From contig JAIUJO010000294.1 of NCBI GenBank assembly GCA_023846275.1, positions 98,664-162,663 of the forward strand: a stretch of DNA of 64,000 nt, given 5' to 3'. A program made the position numbers and the translations under genes. The notes under the pieces are model-generated. The model was not told the DNA's origin, made no database searches, and saw nothing but the letters and a program-made list of their open reading frames with translations. Source of the stretch: Vanilla planifolia (taxonomy: Eukaryota > Streptophyta > Magnoliopsida > Asparagales > Orchidaceae). This document shows, in pieces, positions 9,860 through 23,587 of the stretch; position 1 is the stretch's first letter; each line of letters opens with the position of its first letter.

Positions 9860-12800
9860 CTCTAATGAACATTTTCCCATCACATAGAAGCTTATAGTTT
9901 TAAATATGACAGTGTACATTACAGAATGGTGGGGGAAATGTAAGATTATAATAATTGCACTTCAAGTAGAAGCTTTTATTTGTGGAAAAAACCTAAAATG
10001 ATGAAATTTTAAGTAAAAGCAAGCTTGTAGCAAAAAGGTACAATGTTCAATCTTTGTTAGGCATTCAAGATATTATTACATAAACCAAAGTTGAATATCT
10101 CTTGGATATGAATTTATATTGATCTAGTATGCCTCTAGTCCTTTTTTCAAGTTATAGGATTTTTTATTTCTCCACTTTACTTTAACTTTTATCACATTAT
10201 TATGTCTTTATCCTAATTTCTTAGTCCTTTAATAAACTTGTAAGGTCATTTTTTCTAATGATTATGGGGTCCATTAGCATTATATTGTCTTGCCCAATTT
10301 AAACTTTGACAAATAAGAAAAAAATTACAAAATGACAAATTATTAGAGAAAAAATAGAGTTGGAAAGAATGGTCAGATGATGCACAAAAATCTAAACAAA
10401 AATTGGGCTAAGGCAGATATAAAAAAATACAGAACCCATTGTTCGCTTGTAAGGAGGAAATAAAAAATAGTTTCATTCATAAATTCAATGGTTCCATGTA
10501 ATCATATTCTATAACGGAAGTGTTGGCAAAACTCTCTAAGCACAATGAAATCCATACATACAATACATCTGTCAATGAGCTCATCTATAAAGCATAAACA
10601 CACACATTATAAGCCAATTGAGCTCTAATATCCCACAACTTTGCTTTGGTTTACATCCTAGCCTATGATGTAACAATGGCATGAACATCGTATACGTGGG
10701 GAAGCTGCTAGCTATGTGAAGTAAAAAGTGTAAGCATTTCATGATGTAAATAATAGTGAAGATGGAACAATAATAGAAGTTATCCATGATGACCTAAAAA
10801 AATATGAAATATTTTAATTATTGCAAACACTTTTGAATTAACAAATATATTGCATGCATATAGTCATCCCTCGTTAATAACATTAGATAGTATTCTTAGC
10901 ACATTGCTTCCTTTACTTTCCTTCTTTTCTACTTCTTGCATTAAAATTTAATTTATTTCATCTTTCCTTATTATGTTCTCAAGGATTCTAATTGTTAAAT
11001 ACTACAACAACCTTGTAACCATTGAATCCCATATTACATCATCATCTATCACAAGGCTGCTACCCATAATAGCCTTCATCTAGTGCTCACAATGGTATGG
11101 TCTACTTAAAAGTTTTTCTTCATGCAAAGAGAAAATAAATGGTGACTTGCAATTAATAAGAAAAATATTACTCTTCTTTTTGTTAATGAAAATACTATTT
11201 TAAGTGTATTAGCCACAAAAAAACTCATATTCCTTCATCAATCAAAGACTTACTTTTAACACAAATTAGTACTTTTGCCAAAAGTTATGTATGTCAAGAT
11301 CACTTAGAAAAAACATCCCAAAAATCAAAGGAAGCATAAAGGAGTTAACAAATATTTCTAATAGTAGCCCCAAGACCTAAAAAAATATTGAATAACAAAA
11401 TGACCCAACGTATCAAAAACTAAATAATAATCTAGCTTTTACATGCAACCTATAACTAAGGTGCCACCTTGAAGTTGCAATCCAATATATATTTAAGTAA
11501 GCAATGTGGTTACCAAAGACCACAAATTTAGAGAAGAAATACTATAAAATATATGCCCAACATGGCTTTTATGTTCCATAAAGTTACAATAAAGGACAAC
11601 TTTAGATGAAGATGAAGTAATATAGATTCCTCATATGTGTTGTAAGGTATTGGCTAGTTATTTCTTAAAAAACTTTGATCCAATTTATATTGTTAGTTAG
11701 ATTTCACAAGAATTTTTGAAAGTTTCCTATAACTAAATTTGAAGTGATCAATTGGTGATTTAGCTTTAGGAGCATTATTTGTACAACTATGATCTAGAGA
11801 TTTTACAATGTAATTTAGTGAAACAACTAATTAGAAAACTAATTTCCTTTGAGACTCACTCTTTTATGTCACTTAAAATACATTATGTAAGTATGATAAT
11901 AGATATTGTAATGTATAATGGATGCATAACACATTAGGTTAAAATCAATCTTGGGTTCTCAAAATTATGTGCTAAATAAAACCAAGGATAGCATAAATGT
12001 AATCCTCTTAACACTTACATATGTTGTCTATTATCATAAGATTGATAAAATCTAATGAAGATATTGTATGTGAATGAGTGGGATATTCTAATGACGATAT
12101 TTGTATAAAATCTTCCAATCCTTTTTGTTATATTATGGATTTGTTAATCATACTTATATAGTATCAACTCATATCTATGTAATAATTTGTATTTCACTTA
12201 TTCATTCATTTCATACTCATTATTTGAAGGAAAGGGGTCACAAAAGTTTAGTAAGAACCTTTGATATTGCACAACTCATGTAATTATATAGAACAAATAT
12301 CAACAAGTACTATTGTACAAGGTTGACAATGTATAAGACCAATGTACGATTATCTGATAATGTATCAATCTCATTGTGAATTGCTATTGTACTATTACGA
12401 TGAGAACATAGCATATATATATATGTATAAGGTATGAGACACATAGTGAGAAAGCTAATTATACAAATAAAAAACAAATATAACTTTATATGAGCAATAT
12501 GTACTCAAAATACAAATGTTTATGTATAATTAATTCCTTAATGTAGTTCATTATTATTAACACTAAAATGATTTATCTACGGCAAAAAAATTCAATGCTT
12601 TACTTAGCTACAAATAACAACATAAGACTTATTGATGACTGGGATAACACAAAAGCATTAATAAGTGAACAAAAGTAATGAATGCAATATTTTGTGCAAC
12701 AAGAGAATGTTATAACATGTTTTAAAAATTTAGCAATTCAAAAAGATAAAAAAAAGAAAACACATGATGATAGCGACACCACAAAGATAAAAATTCTCCA

Positions 12801-15740
12801 TGGTTTGTGACATAATTTTATGAATTTGTTCAAGAGATGTCATGAAAATGTCACTTATAATGAACCACTTATAATACCATCATATTTGAAACCTTTGGGA
12901 ACAACTCTAAAAAATAATTAGTAATAACAAAACATGGCTTTCACGTCATCAAACAATGAAAAAATTTTATGGGTTACCACTTATGCCATGTTACCTTCCC
13001 AAATCGAACTAAAAATGATAGTAACATGGTTTGTTTTTCGTATCGCATCATAGAGCCACCACCTACTTCACACGACATCCTATTGTTATGACGTCTGCAT
13101 TCCTACAAGACTATGACCCATAATGTTATAGGAGTAACATCACAGTTGTGATTTCTCTAATATTAGTAAATGTAAAGATATCACAATAAAGAAAATCTGG
13201 AAACTTTCCTAGTTTATTTTTGTCATCATTCTATAGATCATTAGCCTTAATAAAAAATTTTTATTTTTCCTTTTCTCTTCTTCTTTTATTAATATTTCTT
13301 TGTTTTTCTTATTATTAGACATATTGCTAAAAGGCATCTATGTATACATACGTACATATATAGGTATATATAAACAAAAATTGACCTTATAATAGAATAT
13401 TGTAACAAAGATCAAAACATATGTTAAGAATTAATGCTATAGAATATATTTACAATGCAATCGATAATATGTTTCAATTAACTAAGCACTTAACCTACTT
13501 ACAAACTGTTATAGCTAACATTCCTATTTGTTGTTGTATTCGTCTTCTACTACTTTTCAATTTCTATTGTTTTGGCCACCCATCTCCTTCAAAATTCTTA
13601 TTTCTTTATATTAACATCTACATTTACTTCATTCACAAACTATTGACAAAAATATAACAAAAACTGTGAAATCTTTATGCAACTAACTATTCAAAACCAT
13701 CTCATTTCTCCTATCCACCCAAATATACTTTATGAACATGCATGAGTAATTATTAATTCAAGATGGATAGATTTACTACGTGACTAGTAACTTCCAAAAT
13801 TTGATTATACCATTTAATGTTTCAATTGTATGATAAGGCTCTTTGGTTGCACTTCACAACCATTTTAAATTGTACATTCACTTACTTCTAACAATTTTAA
13901 GGTACCTTCTCTATTAAGTTATGATGTTGGTGAAAAGTGAATAGTAACATTAGTTATAGCTGATATAAGTTTAATAATCAGAGCAAAGTGGTTCAATATA
14001 TGATGGTTTTGTAATAATTTAGTAATCTATTATATTGGGATGAACAAGAAGGTTGGCCCTAAAGTACTCATCACTCTGCAAGTGGACTTTGTTGTCTTAT
14101 TTAGACTTTGCCATCCATGGCAATAAAGTATTTATATAATAATTCCAAATGATGAACATTGATTGAAAGAAAGAAATGTTATTAATCATAGCAAAGAGCA
14201 AAGGTATCACCCAATTACAATTATCTCAATGACAAGATGTTTCATTATAGTGGTTTGTAGTGGATGCTTTGTTGACAACTTATGTGTATTTTTCCTATGT
14301 AGTCAAAAAATGATGCATGTGTTTGCCTCACATACCATATTAACAAATGTAACATACTATATGATTGCTTGGTTAGTGTGAAGCAAAAATTTAGGAGAAA
14401 CTAAAGAATTATTTGCACCTTGCATGTTCCTAACATCATTACAATTATACTTTAGAGATGTACAAACTTATCTTTACAATGTGTATGATAACATTTGCAA
14501 GCCATATCCAATAACAATAAATACATGAATTGGAAAACATGCATTTTTTTAATAAAACATACATTAAATGCAACAAACTATTGATGATATAAAACTAATT
14601 GCCAAACTGCAATGAAATCACTCAACCATGCAATATGGATTTGTAAAGTGGTAATTGAAGTTTAAATAAAACCAAACAATCTTCTTATGTTTAATCTACC
14701 ACAGCATATTATGTGTGAATGCCACCTCCATACAAATTAGTGAGGGCCTTAGTGACGCTCAAATTGAGGGCATCATTTAGTTAATAGTTGTATCAAACAC
14801 CTTTGTCCAAGGGACTGTCCAAGCTAGTGTTTGAAAAGCTTAACAAATCTCATATAAGCCTTCAAAATTTGAGTTAAAAATTTGAATCTTATTAGTTTTC
14901 CTCCAGAATGTACTGTTCTTTGAGCTTCCAATAACATCCAACAATTGATGGTAGGCATAATCCTTGCTTGTTCACCTTATTATAACTTTTTATTATCCAC
15001 CATAGCTGTACGCAGCTATACTCCAATGGTTTTTTTTTTGTGATGATTCCTAACATTTATTCTAAAAATTTCAAACTCTACAAACATTTGCATATTTTAC
15101 AATAAAAATTGCATATGTGCATAAACATGATCATAAAATAAGCAAATGAATTAAAGTTGGAAACAAAACAATTGAAGCATTGATGGAAATGATAGAGTTT
15201 GATTGAAAATGTTACATCCGATATTTCTATTAGGATCCTTTTGTTGTAGAAACTTCGAGAGTTCAAATTTGTTGTATTCTCTTGACATAACCTATCATAG
15301 CACTTGCCTGAGCTAACCCTTGCTACAGCATGAAGATAGCTGATAAAATCCTTCATGTTACTAAAACCTGGCTTATGCACTTATAGTAGGATGGACGACA
15401 ACTTGAGCATTCTTTACATTGTGGACGAAGCTATGGGCATTTTTTTTCATTATCCTTTTTGTGAATCGTCAATTTTGGATAGAGTGTTTATAATTTCTAT
15501 CATTAATGTTGCACATAATAAATTGTGGAGTGACCACACTAGTTTATAAGTGAACAACATGATTTTAGTGTAAATATTATTAAAGCAGAGGTTATTTTCT
15601 TAAACTAGCATCAAAGGGAACAAATGCATACCGATATGGCTATTTGGGCTATTCTAGAAAAAGTTTAACATTGACATTTTCATTTATTTTAAAACTAATT
15701 TTCTTGTATCCAACATAGGTAAGATTGAATTCATATAAAC
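9860..15740. other. Unassigned AT-rich stretch
   Basis: Nearly 6 kb with only short frames (up to 100 codons), none with recognisable domains. Somewhat GC-richer patches at 12980-13160 and 14700-15000 look like worn repeats but could not be assigned. The downstream part of the LINE at 15740-16860 would be expected within about 14500-15740 on the minus strand, but I could not confirm it. Confidence 0.5.
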
Positions 15741-16860
15741 TTTTACAAACGTTTGATAACAAATAGCTTTCCCACCCATTAGAAGCCATTTGTTATCCCA
15801 TCAAAAATATCTTTTAGATATTTCTTTCATGATGTTTTTGTATGTTATTGGGTTTTTTATCTTATAGAAGCTGTTGATTACAAAATATTTGAAAGGTAAA
15901 GGTCATTTCAAAGAACTTATGAAGGTCTTTGTAAAATTTACATCCAATTTATGGTTTTTGCTAACATAATAAATACGTTTTTTTGTGTTTAATTCACTAT
16001 CATAACAGTTATAAATTTAAGTGCAAATCTTCTTTTTGTGGTTGAAGATTCTTTCCTTCTTACTATGAAGTCGATGACATCATCCACAAATGAGAGATAA
16101 GTAGTAGGTGCACAACCTCTTGGACTTGATAAATTGTCCAATGACTACTAAAATATTAGCTCCTTATTCCATAACTTTAGGCCATAGATTGCACTATATT
16201 GAAGCAAGTGAGAAGGACACTCCTTCACTCCTATTGTAGCTTTGGGGAAGCCACATGGGCTTCCATTAATAAAGATAGACTTTCTACTAAAATGCATTTC
16301 GATTTAGATTTATAGTTATAATTCGGTACAAAATCCAAATCTCTCCAAAACATTGAGTAAAAATCCCCAAATGAGATCATCGAATTGCTCTTATTTGTTT
16401 TTTGTTGATTAAACCATCCATTAGGAAAATAATATGTTGCTAATAATTTTTCTCCCATTAGTAAAAACCTGTTAAAGTTTTTTTTTAATTCCATTAGAGT
16501 GTAGTTTTGTGATAAGATCATACTAACAAAGTTGTAATAATTAATAAACCTGCAATGCTTTAACGATCTTACAGTTTTTTATTTTTGAGTTATAGTATTC
16601 TATGTGCTTGATATATTTTGAGGAATTAGGTCCCACTAAAAAACCTATATGTTTTGTTTTAAAGAATATTTCATGATAATGTCCCATCAATTTCTATTGA
16701 GTGGACCAATGATTCCAACTAAGCCTATTCAACAAAAGCAGCATTCTTGTTAGTAAATTTATTGAAGAGGCTTTCCAGTACAAGTCATTAATTGTTGATG
16801 AGTTCTAAGGAAATGTTTGAAATTATTCAACTACTTTGGCATCTATCTTGGCATGGCCAA
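15740..16860 (-). pseudogene. Non-LTR retrotransposon (L1-type LINE) reverse transcriptase relic
   Basis: Read on the minus strand, this is a broken LINE reverse transcriptase, the enzyme that copies LINE RNA into DNA at the target site. The frame 16521-16231 carries SNSMISFGDFYSMFWRDLDF, which lines up with the plant LINE region around KFDLSKAYDRVSW, followed by VPNYNYKSKSKCILVE, matching the stretch ending ...SILVNG. Further on, in shifted frames, KVME aligns with the VME of the SPLLFILVME motif, and TYLSFVDDVIDF contains the catalytic F-V-D-D (codons at 16090-16079). A tail with weaker similarity runs to about 15750. Several stops and at least two frameshifts make it nonfunctional. The endonuclease and C-terminal parts were not recognised. 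The identification rests on motif order, not on a database search. Confidence 0.8.
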
Positions 16861-19580
16861 GGTATATAGTTTTGATTGAAATGACATTGAATTCACTACT
16901 AATTAACAAAGGTTTGTATTGCAAGATGTATTAATTGTCTTCTAACTTTGACCATAAGATTTTCCATTGATTTCTAGTATGTTTTGTGTACAAAATAGAA
17001 AATATATAGCCTAGTCTATGTTGATAATATTGACCTAAAGGTGTATTTATTTTTTGTAATTGTAGATAATATGAAGAACTAGTTCCTAACAAGACATATA
17101 CAATATCATATTTGATTAGTTGTGCTTGCTATTATGAAACCCTTGTTTGAATGAACAAAAAATAGCCACGATGTATCCACTTTTTGTTCTAGTAGATAAA
17201 GAAGTTTAGTTTTTTTTTAGTATAAGTATTTATGCCCATTTGAGTTAGCCATTTTCTATAATGTCCTAAATGCTTAATTTTGGTGTGTTAATCATTTTCA
17301 TATATAAAGGAAGTTTATGTGTAGCTTTGGAGTTCATTCTGCTAGGTGGATGAGTGGTTTATTGCATTCATTGTTTTCTTTGTTGGCCTCTTTTCCATCT
17401 TATACAAATGTCATTTAATATATTTTTGATGGTTAACTCGATCATGTTGTTAAGGAGTTTCCTTGTTGTCTTCAATGGAAACTTTGAATTTGATATTAAC
17501 GATTACCTATTGTCCTACTCAATATTTTTTCATTTATAATGCACTGCCCTTAAATGTTGCTTATTTGACTATTGAGCATGGCTTTCTTTGTTGTTATTTG
17601 TTGTGCTTTTAATTTGCTACTTGATAAAATGAAGGAATTGTTGCCTCATTCTTTAATCCTACTTTAGTGTGGAATCCTTAGACATCTATGCCTCTTCTAT
17701 ATGTATTACCTACTTCTTCTTAAGTCATGTGATTTTTTTGACTATTTGTTTTTGACACAAGATTTTTCCAAAGCATTATACTATAAAATACCTAGTTACT
17801 TTCTTTAACGAATTTCCAATGTTGTTTTGCATGACCCTATTTCTAGCATTATAAACAATACAAAAGGAAGTTTTCATATTTAATTCCTACTAGGTTCATA
17901 TTTCTTTGCCCTTGTACTTTGGATATTCTTATTATGGATGTTAGTTCTTTGGCAAGGTGCACTTCCATTCATACCTTTACAACCAATATATGGCCCTGAC
18001 ATTCTCATTTTCTTATGAAAAGTTTTGTTGCATTCCAATGGAAATGGCAAGTAAATAAAGAATTATTTTATCGAACAAATGTAATGATAGGCACTCAAAA
18101 GCTAGCCATAACAAAATAGTAAAGGATTCAATCTTATATTTTAAATAAAGAGTTCACTTGAATACCTATATATAAAGTTAATAATACTGCATATTTTCAT
18201 TATTGCTCAAAAAGCGTAGTCCTCTTGTTATGAGAAAATATGAAAATAAGAGAAGTTTTCTGCATTGATCGAAATTTATTAATTTTTATTCTCCTTTAGA
18301 GGTAATATGAACACATGGAACACAAATTTTAAGTAGATTAAAAAAAAAGAAAATGTGTCAAGTAAAGTCTACAGAATTGATTGTTGGTTGGCCCTACCTA
18401 AAAGCTTTATAGATGCTTTTCTTATAATAACAAATTTGGGTTTGTTGAAAATGTTCAGAGGATCCTCATTACCATTCTGGTGTGTGCACATTTGCAAAAT
18501 ACATAATTGTGTTTTCTTTCCTTTGGGACGATAGTGGGCATAGAATAGACTTTGGATCAAGCCATCTACAAATCAACTATGCACTTGTTTATTATTAGCC
18601 CCTGTATAATTACTTCAACATTAATAAGAGTTTTAAAGTAAGATTGTAAGAGTAATTAAGAATCTGTATTATTACTACTTTAATTTATTGACATTGAGAT
18701 TTCAACTTTTAGAATTCACCCTAGCTCTTGTATAAGCAACAAGCTCCAATATTCAACTTTGGCTAACTTCCTTTCAATTCGACTTTTTTTACTGCAAGCA
18801 AAGCATGTCCAACTTTCAAAGGACAAATAGGTGAACTAAAGTCACTTAAAATACACCAAAGCTTATCTCATTTTTAATTCAATGCAGAAAAAATTTTACA
18901 ATCAAACAATTACTGATAATTACTCAATCCCCTTTCTAAGAACATCAAAAAGTTTTTTAAAATTTTTTTTAGTAAATTTTGCAGCTTAAGTTATAGATAG
19001 AATTCTATTCATCTTATTTTTGGAATGGAATTTTAATTTTAGTTTTTTATACTAAAAAAAGTCATGTAATGCTAAATGCTAAAGTTTTTTATTGTTATTA
19101 ATTATTTTCCCTAAGATCTTCAAAATGGTTTTTGAAAATACATTTATTTCAAAATGTGTTATCTCTATGCCCATGTGTGGTGGTTCATGATAAATGATAT
19201 ATTTATGTTTACTATTGTGCATTGTGAAAATGTGTTTAATAGGATTAGCATGCAAGATGATTGGCCTAACTTTCACAAAAATGCAGTAATATGGACATTG
19301 CTTTTAACGGATTGCAATGTATTTAAGGCACATCTTCACAACTATTATTTTGAAATAATGTTCAAAGTTATACAAAATATCGTGGCAAAACTTAGGTTAA
19401 AGCATAATTTACTCTTTTACACCTCTAACAAACATTATGTACACATGCTTTTTAAGCTTTCTATGTATCCCATGACATTGCATTAGTTAATAAGTGCATT
19501 TTACTTATTAATTAAACGAACTTAAAATAATATGATTTAAGTTCAAAAAAACTTTAAAACGAAATAAGAATAAGGAAAGT
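16860..19580. other. Unassigned AT-rich stretch
   Basis: No frame longer than 110 codons and no recognised domain. The 5' part of the minus-strand LINE (endonuclease region) would fall here, but no endonuclease motif was found. A 63-codon minus frame at 18369-18560 and a 110-codon plus frame at 19154-19486 are unrecognised and probably chance. Confidence 0.5.
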
Positions 19581-19589
19581 GCTAAAATG

Positions 19590-20020
19590 AAGAACGACTA
19601 ATTGTGTGTTACAATAATATTACCTCACAGTATGACTATTTGAGGTTATAAATCAGTGTGATGATTAGAAACTATAGTCTAGGCACTGAAAAAGTAGTGT
19701 CAAACTCATCATATGGTATGACATTTTCTACAAAACTTTATCATCACTTCCACCCCATTGTATGACCTTATCGTATAGTTATTCATGGAGATTATGAGGG
19801 CAAATAAAATAAGGTTTGTACAATATGATGCTAGGGTATTATACTTGTATGATCCATGTGAGTCCAAAAGAGCCAAGTTTAAAAGTAAACCTTAGAAGTT
19901 TCACACAATATGATGGAAGGGTATTTTATAGCATAAGACTATCAAAATAAAGTGTTAAGTTCCAATGACACTATTGTACCATAAGATGGTGCTCATCAAA
20001 AAAGTATGATTGTTCCTAAT
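19590..20020. repeat. Stretch rich in a TATGATG-like short motif
   Basis: Variants of GTATGAC, TATGATG and CATAAGATGG recur about eight times in 430 bp (for example AGTATGACTATT, GGTATGACATT, TTGTATGACC, CAATATGATGCTAGG, CAATATGATGGAAGG, CCATAAGATGGTG). The spacing is irregular. It resembles short-motif-rich regions seen in some plant LTRs, but nothing in the sequence fixes that. Confidence 0.4.
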
Positions 20021-21090
20021 ATGAGTAATTAAGATATCAAACATTTGTAAAAAGAGAAGATGAGATGTTCATCCATTTTAGCATTAGCAAGGACATGATT
20101 AGATGTTATGTTACAATGTTACCACTATATATGTATGATCTTATTTAACAAAGAGATTATGTATTGAGTGAACTAAGAAAACTATCATAATGTACGATGT
20201 ATAAATATTATATGGCTTGATCCATTATTGGATTGATAATAAGAATGGATTGGATTGTTTTATTTAGTATATTACTAAGTCATTTAGTTGCATCAAGCAA
20301 TGCAAATGGAACTTAAAATCTTACAATGAGTAGGTAATCACATCAGGAGAAACATTTTAGGTATTCAATGACCATTGTTGTTGTATTAATCAAACTATTA
20401 AGCATGCTTTTATGATAAATAAAACAAAAAAACTTGAGAAGCAATTGATGTCATCTTCTTACATTTATTGAAATAAGTGTCTCTTTAGCGAAGTTCTTCA
20501 TTATTTTCCTCCATTATTAACCATTGCAGCAACGTTAAAAAAATTTTAAAATTTAGTGCAACACTTTCTTTCTTTTATATTTTAATAGTTTTGTATTATC
20601 TATTTTTTTAATTTAATATTCTTTGTACCACCATACATCATTGTTAAGTTTGTAGGCCTCATGTAATGTTCTTATAAAGAAAGTCGATTTCATTCTATTT
20701 TTAGTAATTCTTGTAATTGACTCATTGAGACTTTGTTATTTGTACCTCCTTCTAGGACACCATTAGTCCCTTTATCTATTAGCCCTATAAGTGATTTCGC
20801 TTATAAATCTTCTAACAAAAAATATTAGTAGTAGAGTAAGGCCATTAGATTGGGGATCACTGGAGATTTATGTTTTAATTGAACCAACTAAAAATGTTTG
20901 TGTGATTTATTTTACATTTATTTTAATATTTTTCTTCACATAGAGGATTTGAAATGTAGTTATGATTTTTTCTAAAGACATAATTCACAACACTATTATG
21001 TGTTAAGCATTCTTATAATATATATTTGAGTGACATTGCAACAAAGGGAAATATTCTTCAGAATGGTGAAGATGGAGTAAAAGTTAACCC
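20020..21090. other. Unassigned AT-rich stretch
   Basis: No supported feature. In-frame stops, the nearest at 21085-21087, close the frame upstream of the 21121 ORF. A short frame-shifted open stretch just before it ends at CAAGGTGAAT, which resembles a splice donor but is too weak to call. Confidence 0.4.
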
Positions 21091-21120
21091 CATTGGCTGG
21101 TGGGTCTTCACATCATCCAC

Positions 21121-21696
21121 ATGTTTTTCAAGGTGAATATTTTTTGTATTGAAAAAATGAATAAGTATTTTCCTCGAATCCGTACACTTACTTATTTAGG
21201 TCATCATAGAATTCCCTTTTGTTTTCAATCCAAAATTGTAGATATTGTATTATTTTGGACACCCATTAGTGAGTTAAAGCTTAATGAGAAATGCACTGTA
21301 CAATTAAATGAATTTCTCAAGATATCATTGTTAAGTTGGAAGTTACTACGAGGGAATTCACAAGAAATGGACAGTAAAATTAATACGTTTCTAATGATTA
21401 TGAATTATTTTACACGTCAAGAAATGAAAAACTTAAGTGTATCCTTACTCAATTTGTTTACATTACTATTGGTCTATCGAATTGACATGAAGTTTTCTAA
21501 TTTAGAGCATGTGCAAAAGTTTCTTCAAGCTTTATTGAAAGCATATGATCGCTTGGTAAAAGAAATAAAGGTTACTAAGAAAATTTTAGCATTCTATTTT
21601 GATGAGCTATTATATGAGTTAATGAGCAATAACATGAAGTTAGTTAAAAGGAATTATGAGCAACATTTAGTAAAGAAAGGGAGAGGGAAGAAGTAG
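21121..21696 (+). CDS. Unrecognised 191-codon ORF, possible gene fragment
   Basis: The longest open frame in the window and the only one whose composition looks protein-like. It runs from the first ATG at 21121 to TAG at 21694; the frame opens slightly earlier at GTG 21100. The product has mixed polar and hydrophobic residues and looks mostly helical. A central hydrophobic helix (LSVSLLNLFTLLLVYRIDMK) is followed by an amphipathic stretch (VQKFLQALLKAYDRLVKEIK) and a basic end (KKGRGKK). No signal peptide, zinc finger or catalytic motif is visible. The order of helices faintly recalls the C-terminal solenoid of FANCI, a Fanconi anaemia repair protein, but I could not confirm this. It could be one exon, a decayed duplicate, or chance. 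No promoter or neighbouring exon is supported. Confidence 0.35.
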   Translation: MFFKVNIFCIEKMNKYFPRIRTLTYLGHHRIPFCFQSKIVDIVLFWTPISELKLNEKCTVQLNEFLKISLLSWKLLRGNSQEMDSKINTFLMIMNYFTRQEMKNLSVSLLNLFTLLLVYRIDMKFSNLEHVQKFLQALLKAYDRLVKEIKVTKKILAFYFDELLYELMSNNMKLVKRNYEQHLVKKGRGKK

Positions 21697-21699
21697 GAA

Positions 21700-23587
21700 C
21701 ACATTGCTTAAAAACTTAACTTGATCTCCAGAGTTAAATGTTGAAATAGTGATGAGTTTTTTTTAATTTCCATTTGTTTTTGTATTTACTTGAATGACAA
21801 CGACTTGGAAAGCTTCTTGCTTGGAGTAGAAATCAAGAAGTGTTAGGGCTGTTTTTTCATGATGCGTATGCTAGCTATTTTGGATTGTATGAATTATGAT
21901 ATAAATGGTATATATTCACATTCCATTGAAATAGTAGGAGATGAACTTCCATGTGTAATAATTTAAAATTTTAATATGGAATTACTTGATTTTAAATACA
22001 CGCGTGCTTGATATTTTCCTTTATAGCATAAATCTAAAATCATAAGAGTTTTTCATTTAATTTGATGTTACTGTTGCTCACTTAAATGTCACTGAGTCAG
22101 AGTTTGGCATATTAGAGCTCTTTGTAATACTAGAACTATTATTCATTCTAAATTTATAGGGCATTTTTTGGGAAAAGAAAAATAGTTTAAAATTATTTGG
22201 TTCTAAACTTACAGATAACTCCTATGAGAAGATCATTAGTATTTACATTATTAGTAACTCTTTCATCTCTACTAAGAGCTTACTTCTAGATCAAGATTTA
22301 AGGCACAATTTTGATAGAATTAGATAGTTATGGAAATCTAATGTTTTAAAAAGTGTATAATTAGAAAAGATAATAAAGCTCTTATCTTTCCTCTTTGAAA
22401 AATAATAATTATGAATTAAAATTAAATCTTTTTAAGTAAACTTTATAGAATGCCACATAGGACACCATATCATTTTTGTCCATTCACCCTTAGGAGTCTC
22501 TTAAATTATTATTTAGTTAGAGTGTTATGAAATTTGAAATGTAGTGATACGAATATCTATCAACCAAACAAAATGGGCAAGTGATCAACATCTCTGTCAA
22601 ACAAAAAAATCATGTTTTAACTAGAAGATCTTTTGGATACAAGACACTTATTCTTACTAACCTCATATGATTAAGTGGTTTCATTATTAATATTTTAGTA
22701 CATCTTTTTGGGACATTTAGCTCCTCATGAAATATCATAATTATCAATTCTCGTAACAATCTTTCGCTTATCACAAGTGTAAGTTCTACTTTTAGCACAG
22801 AGCATTTTTCTTTGGGTATTACTCGTTTGGTCACTCCCTTAGACGTGGATGATGATCATATTGCTTCACTGTGACATGTTTCCAAACAATTCTTTTTTGC
22901 ACTTCATCATTAACATAAAATAAGTCAACATTATCCATATCATGAAAATATTTCTATATGCTCCTAACACAGTGTGCTCACCATATTTCATCTACACTTG
23001 CTCAACGACATTAAATAGTTGTGATGGTTAATAAAATCGTGTGCAGTGAATCAATTTGTAATCTAATATATAACAAAACCATTCCCAATGGGCCACGAAT
23101 CATGTTAGAATGTACATGTAATGCAAACTTTCTAATTTTCCATTGGAAATAACATATATATAATTGTTTGTATTTATGTATATATATATATATATGTGAA
23201 ATAGTATATGGAATTTTTACCATGAGATCATCACTTTAGTGCATTAGATAATAGAACAAAGATTTTGCCAATTTATTTTCTTCTAACTTAAAAGAGAATA
23301 TTGGAAGCTTTTTATTGAAATTTTATTTATAAAATCTCTCTAATATAAGGGACCAATGTCACATGAAACAATATTTTACATGAAATAAATTCTTCTTTAT
23401 AAGCAAAAATGTTTTCTTATTGAAATATTTGTTTTGGCGACTTCCAACAAACTTTAACATTGCTTACTAAAATAATTTGTCACAAATCTCAGAGGAAATA
23501 ATACCTATAACTTAAAAATATCATGGCGTATGCCCATATTAAAAATCATTTAATTTGTGATTTCCAAGTTAAATTTATTAATTTAGT
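21700..23587. other. Unassigned stretch upstream of the copia relic
   Basis: The integrase and gag parts of the copia element would be expected here on the plus strand, but I recognised neither. A 74-codon minus frame at 22610-22834 is unassigned. A short TA run sits at 23179-23195. Confidence 0.5.

Noticed and set aside
15355..15549. Plus-strand frame with MGIFFHYPFCESS resembling the LINE zinc-binding HxFxxCPF region
   Set aside because: It is on the opposite strand to the nearby LINE, the key Cys/His spacing is missing, and the similarity is a few residues long.
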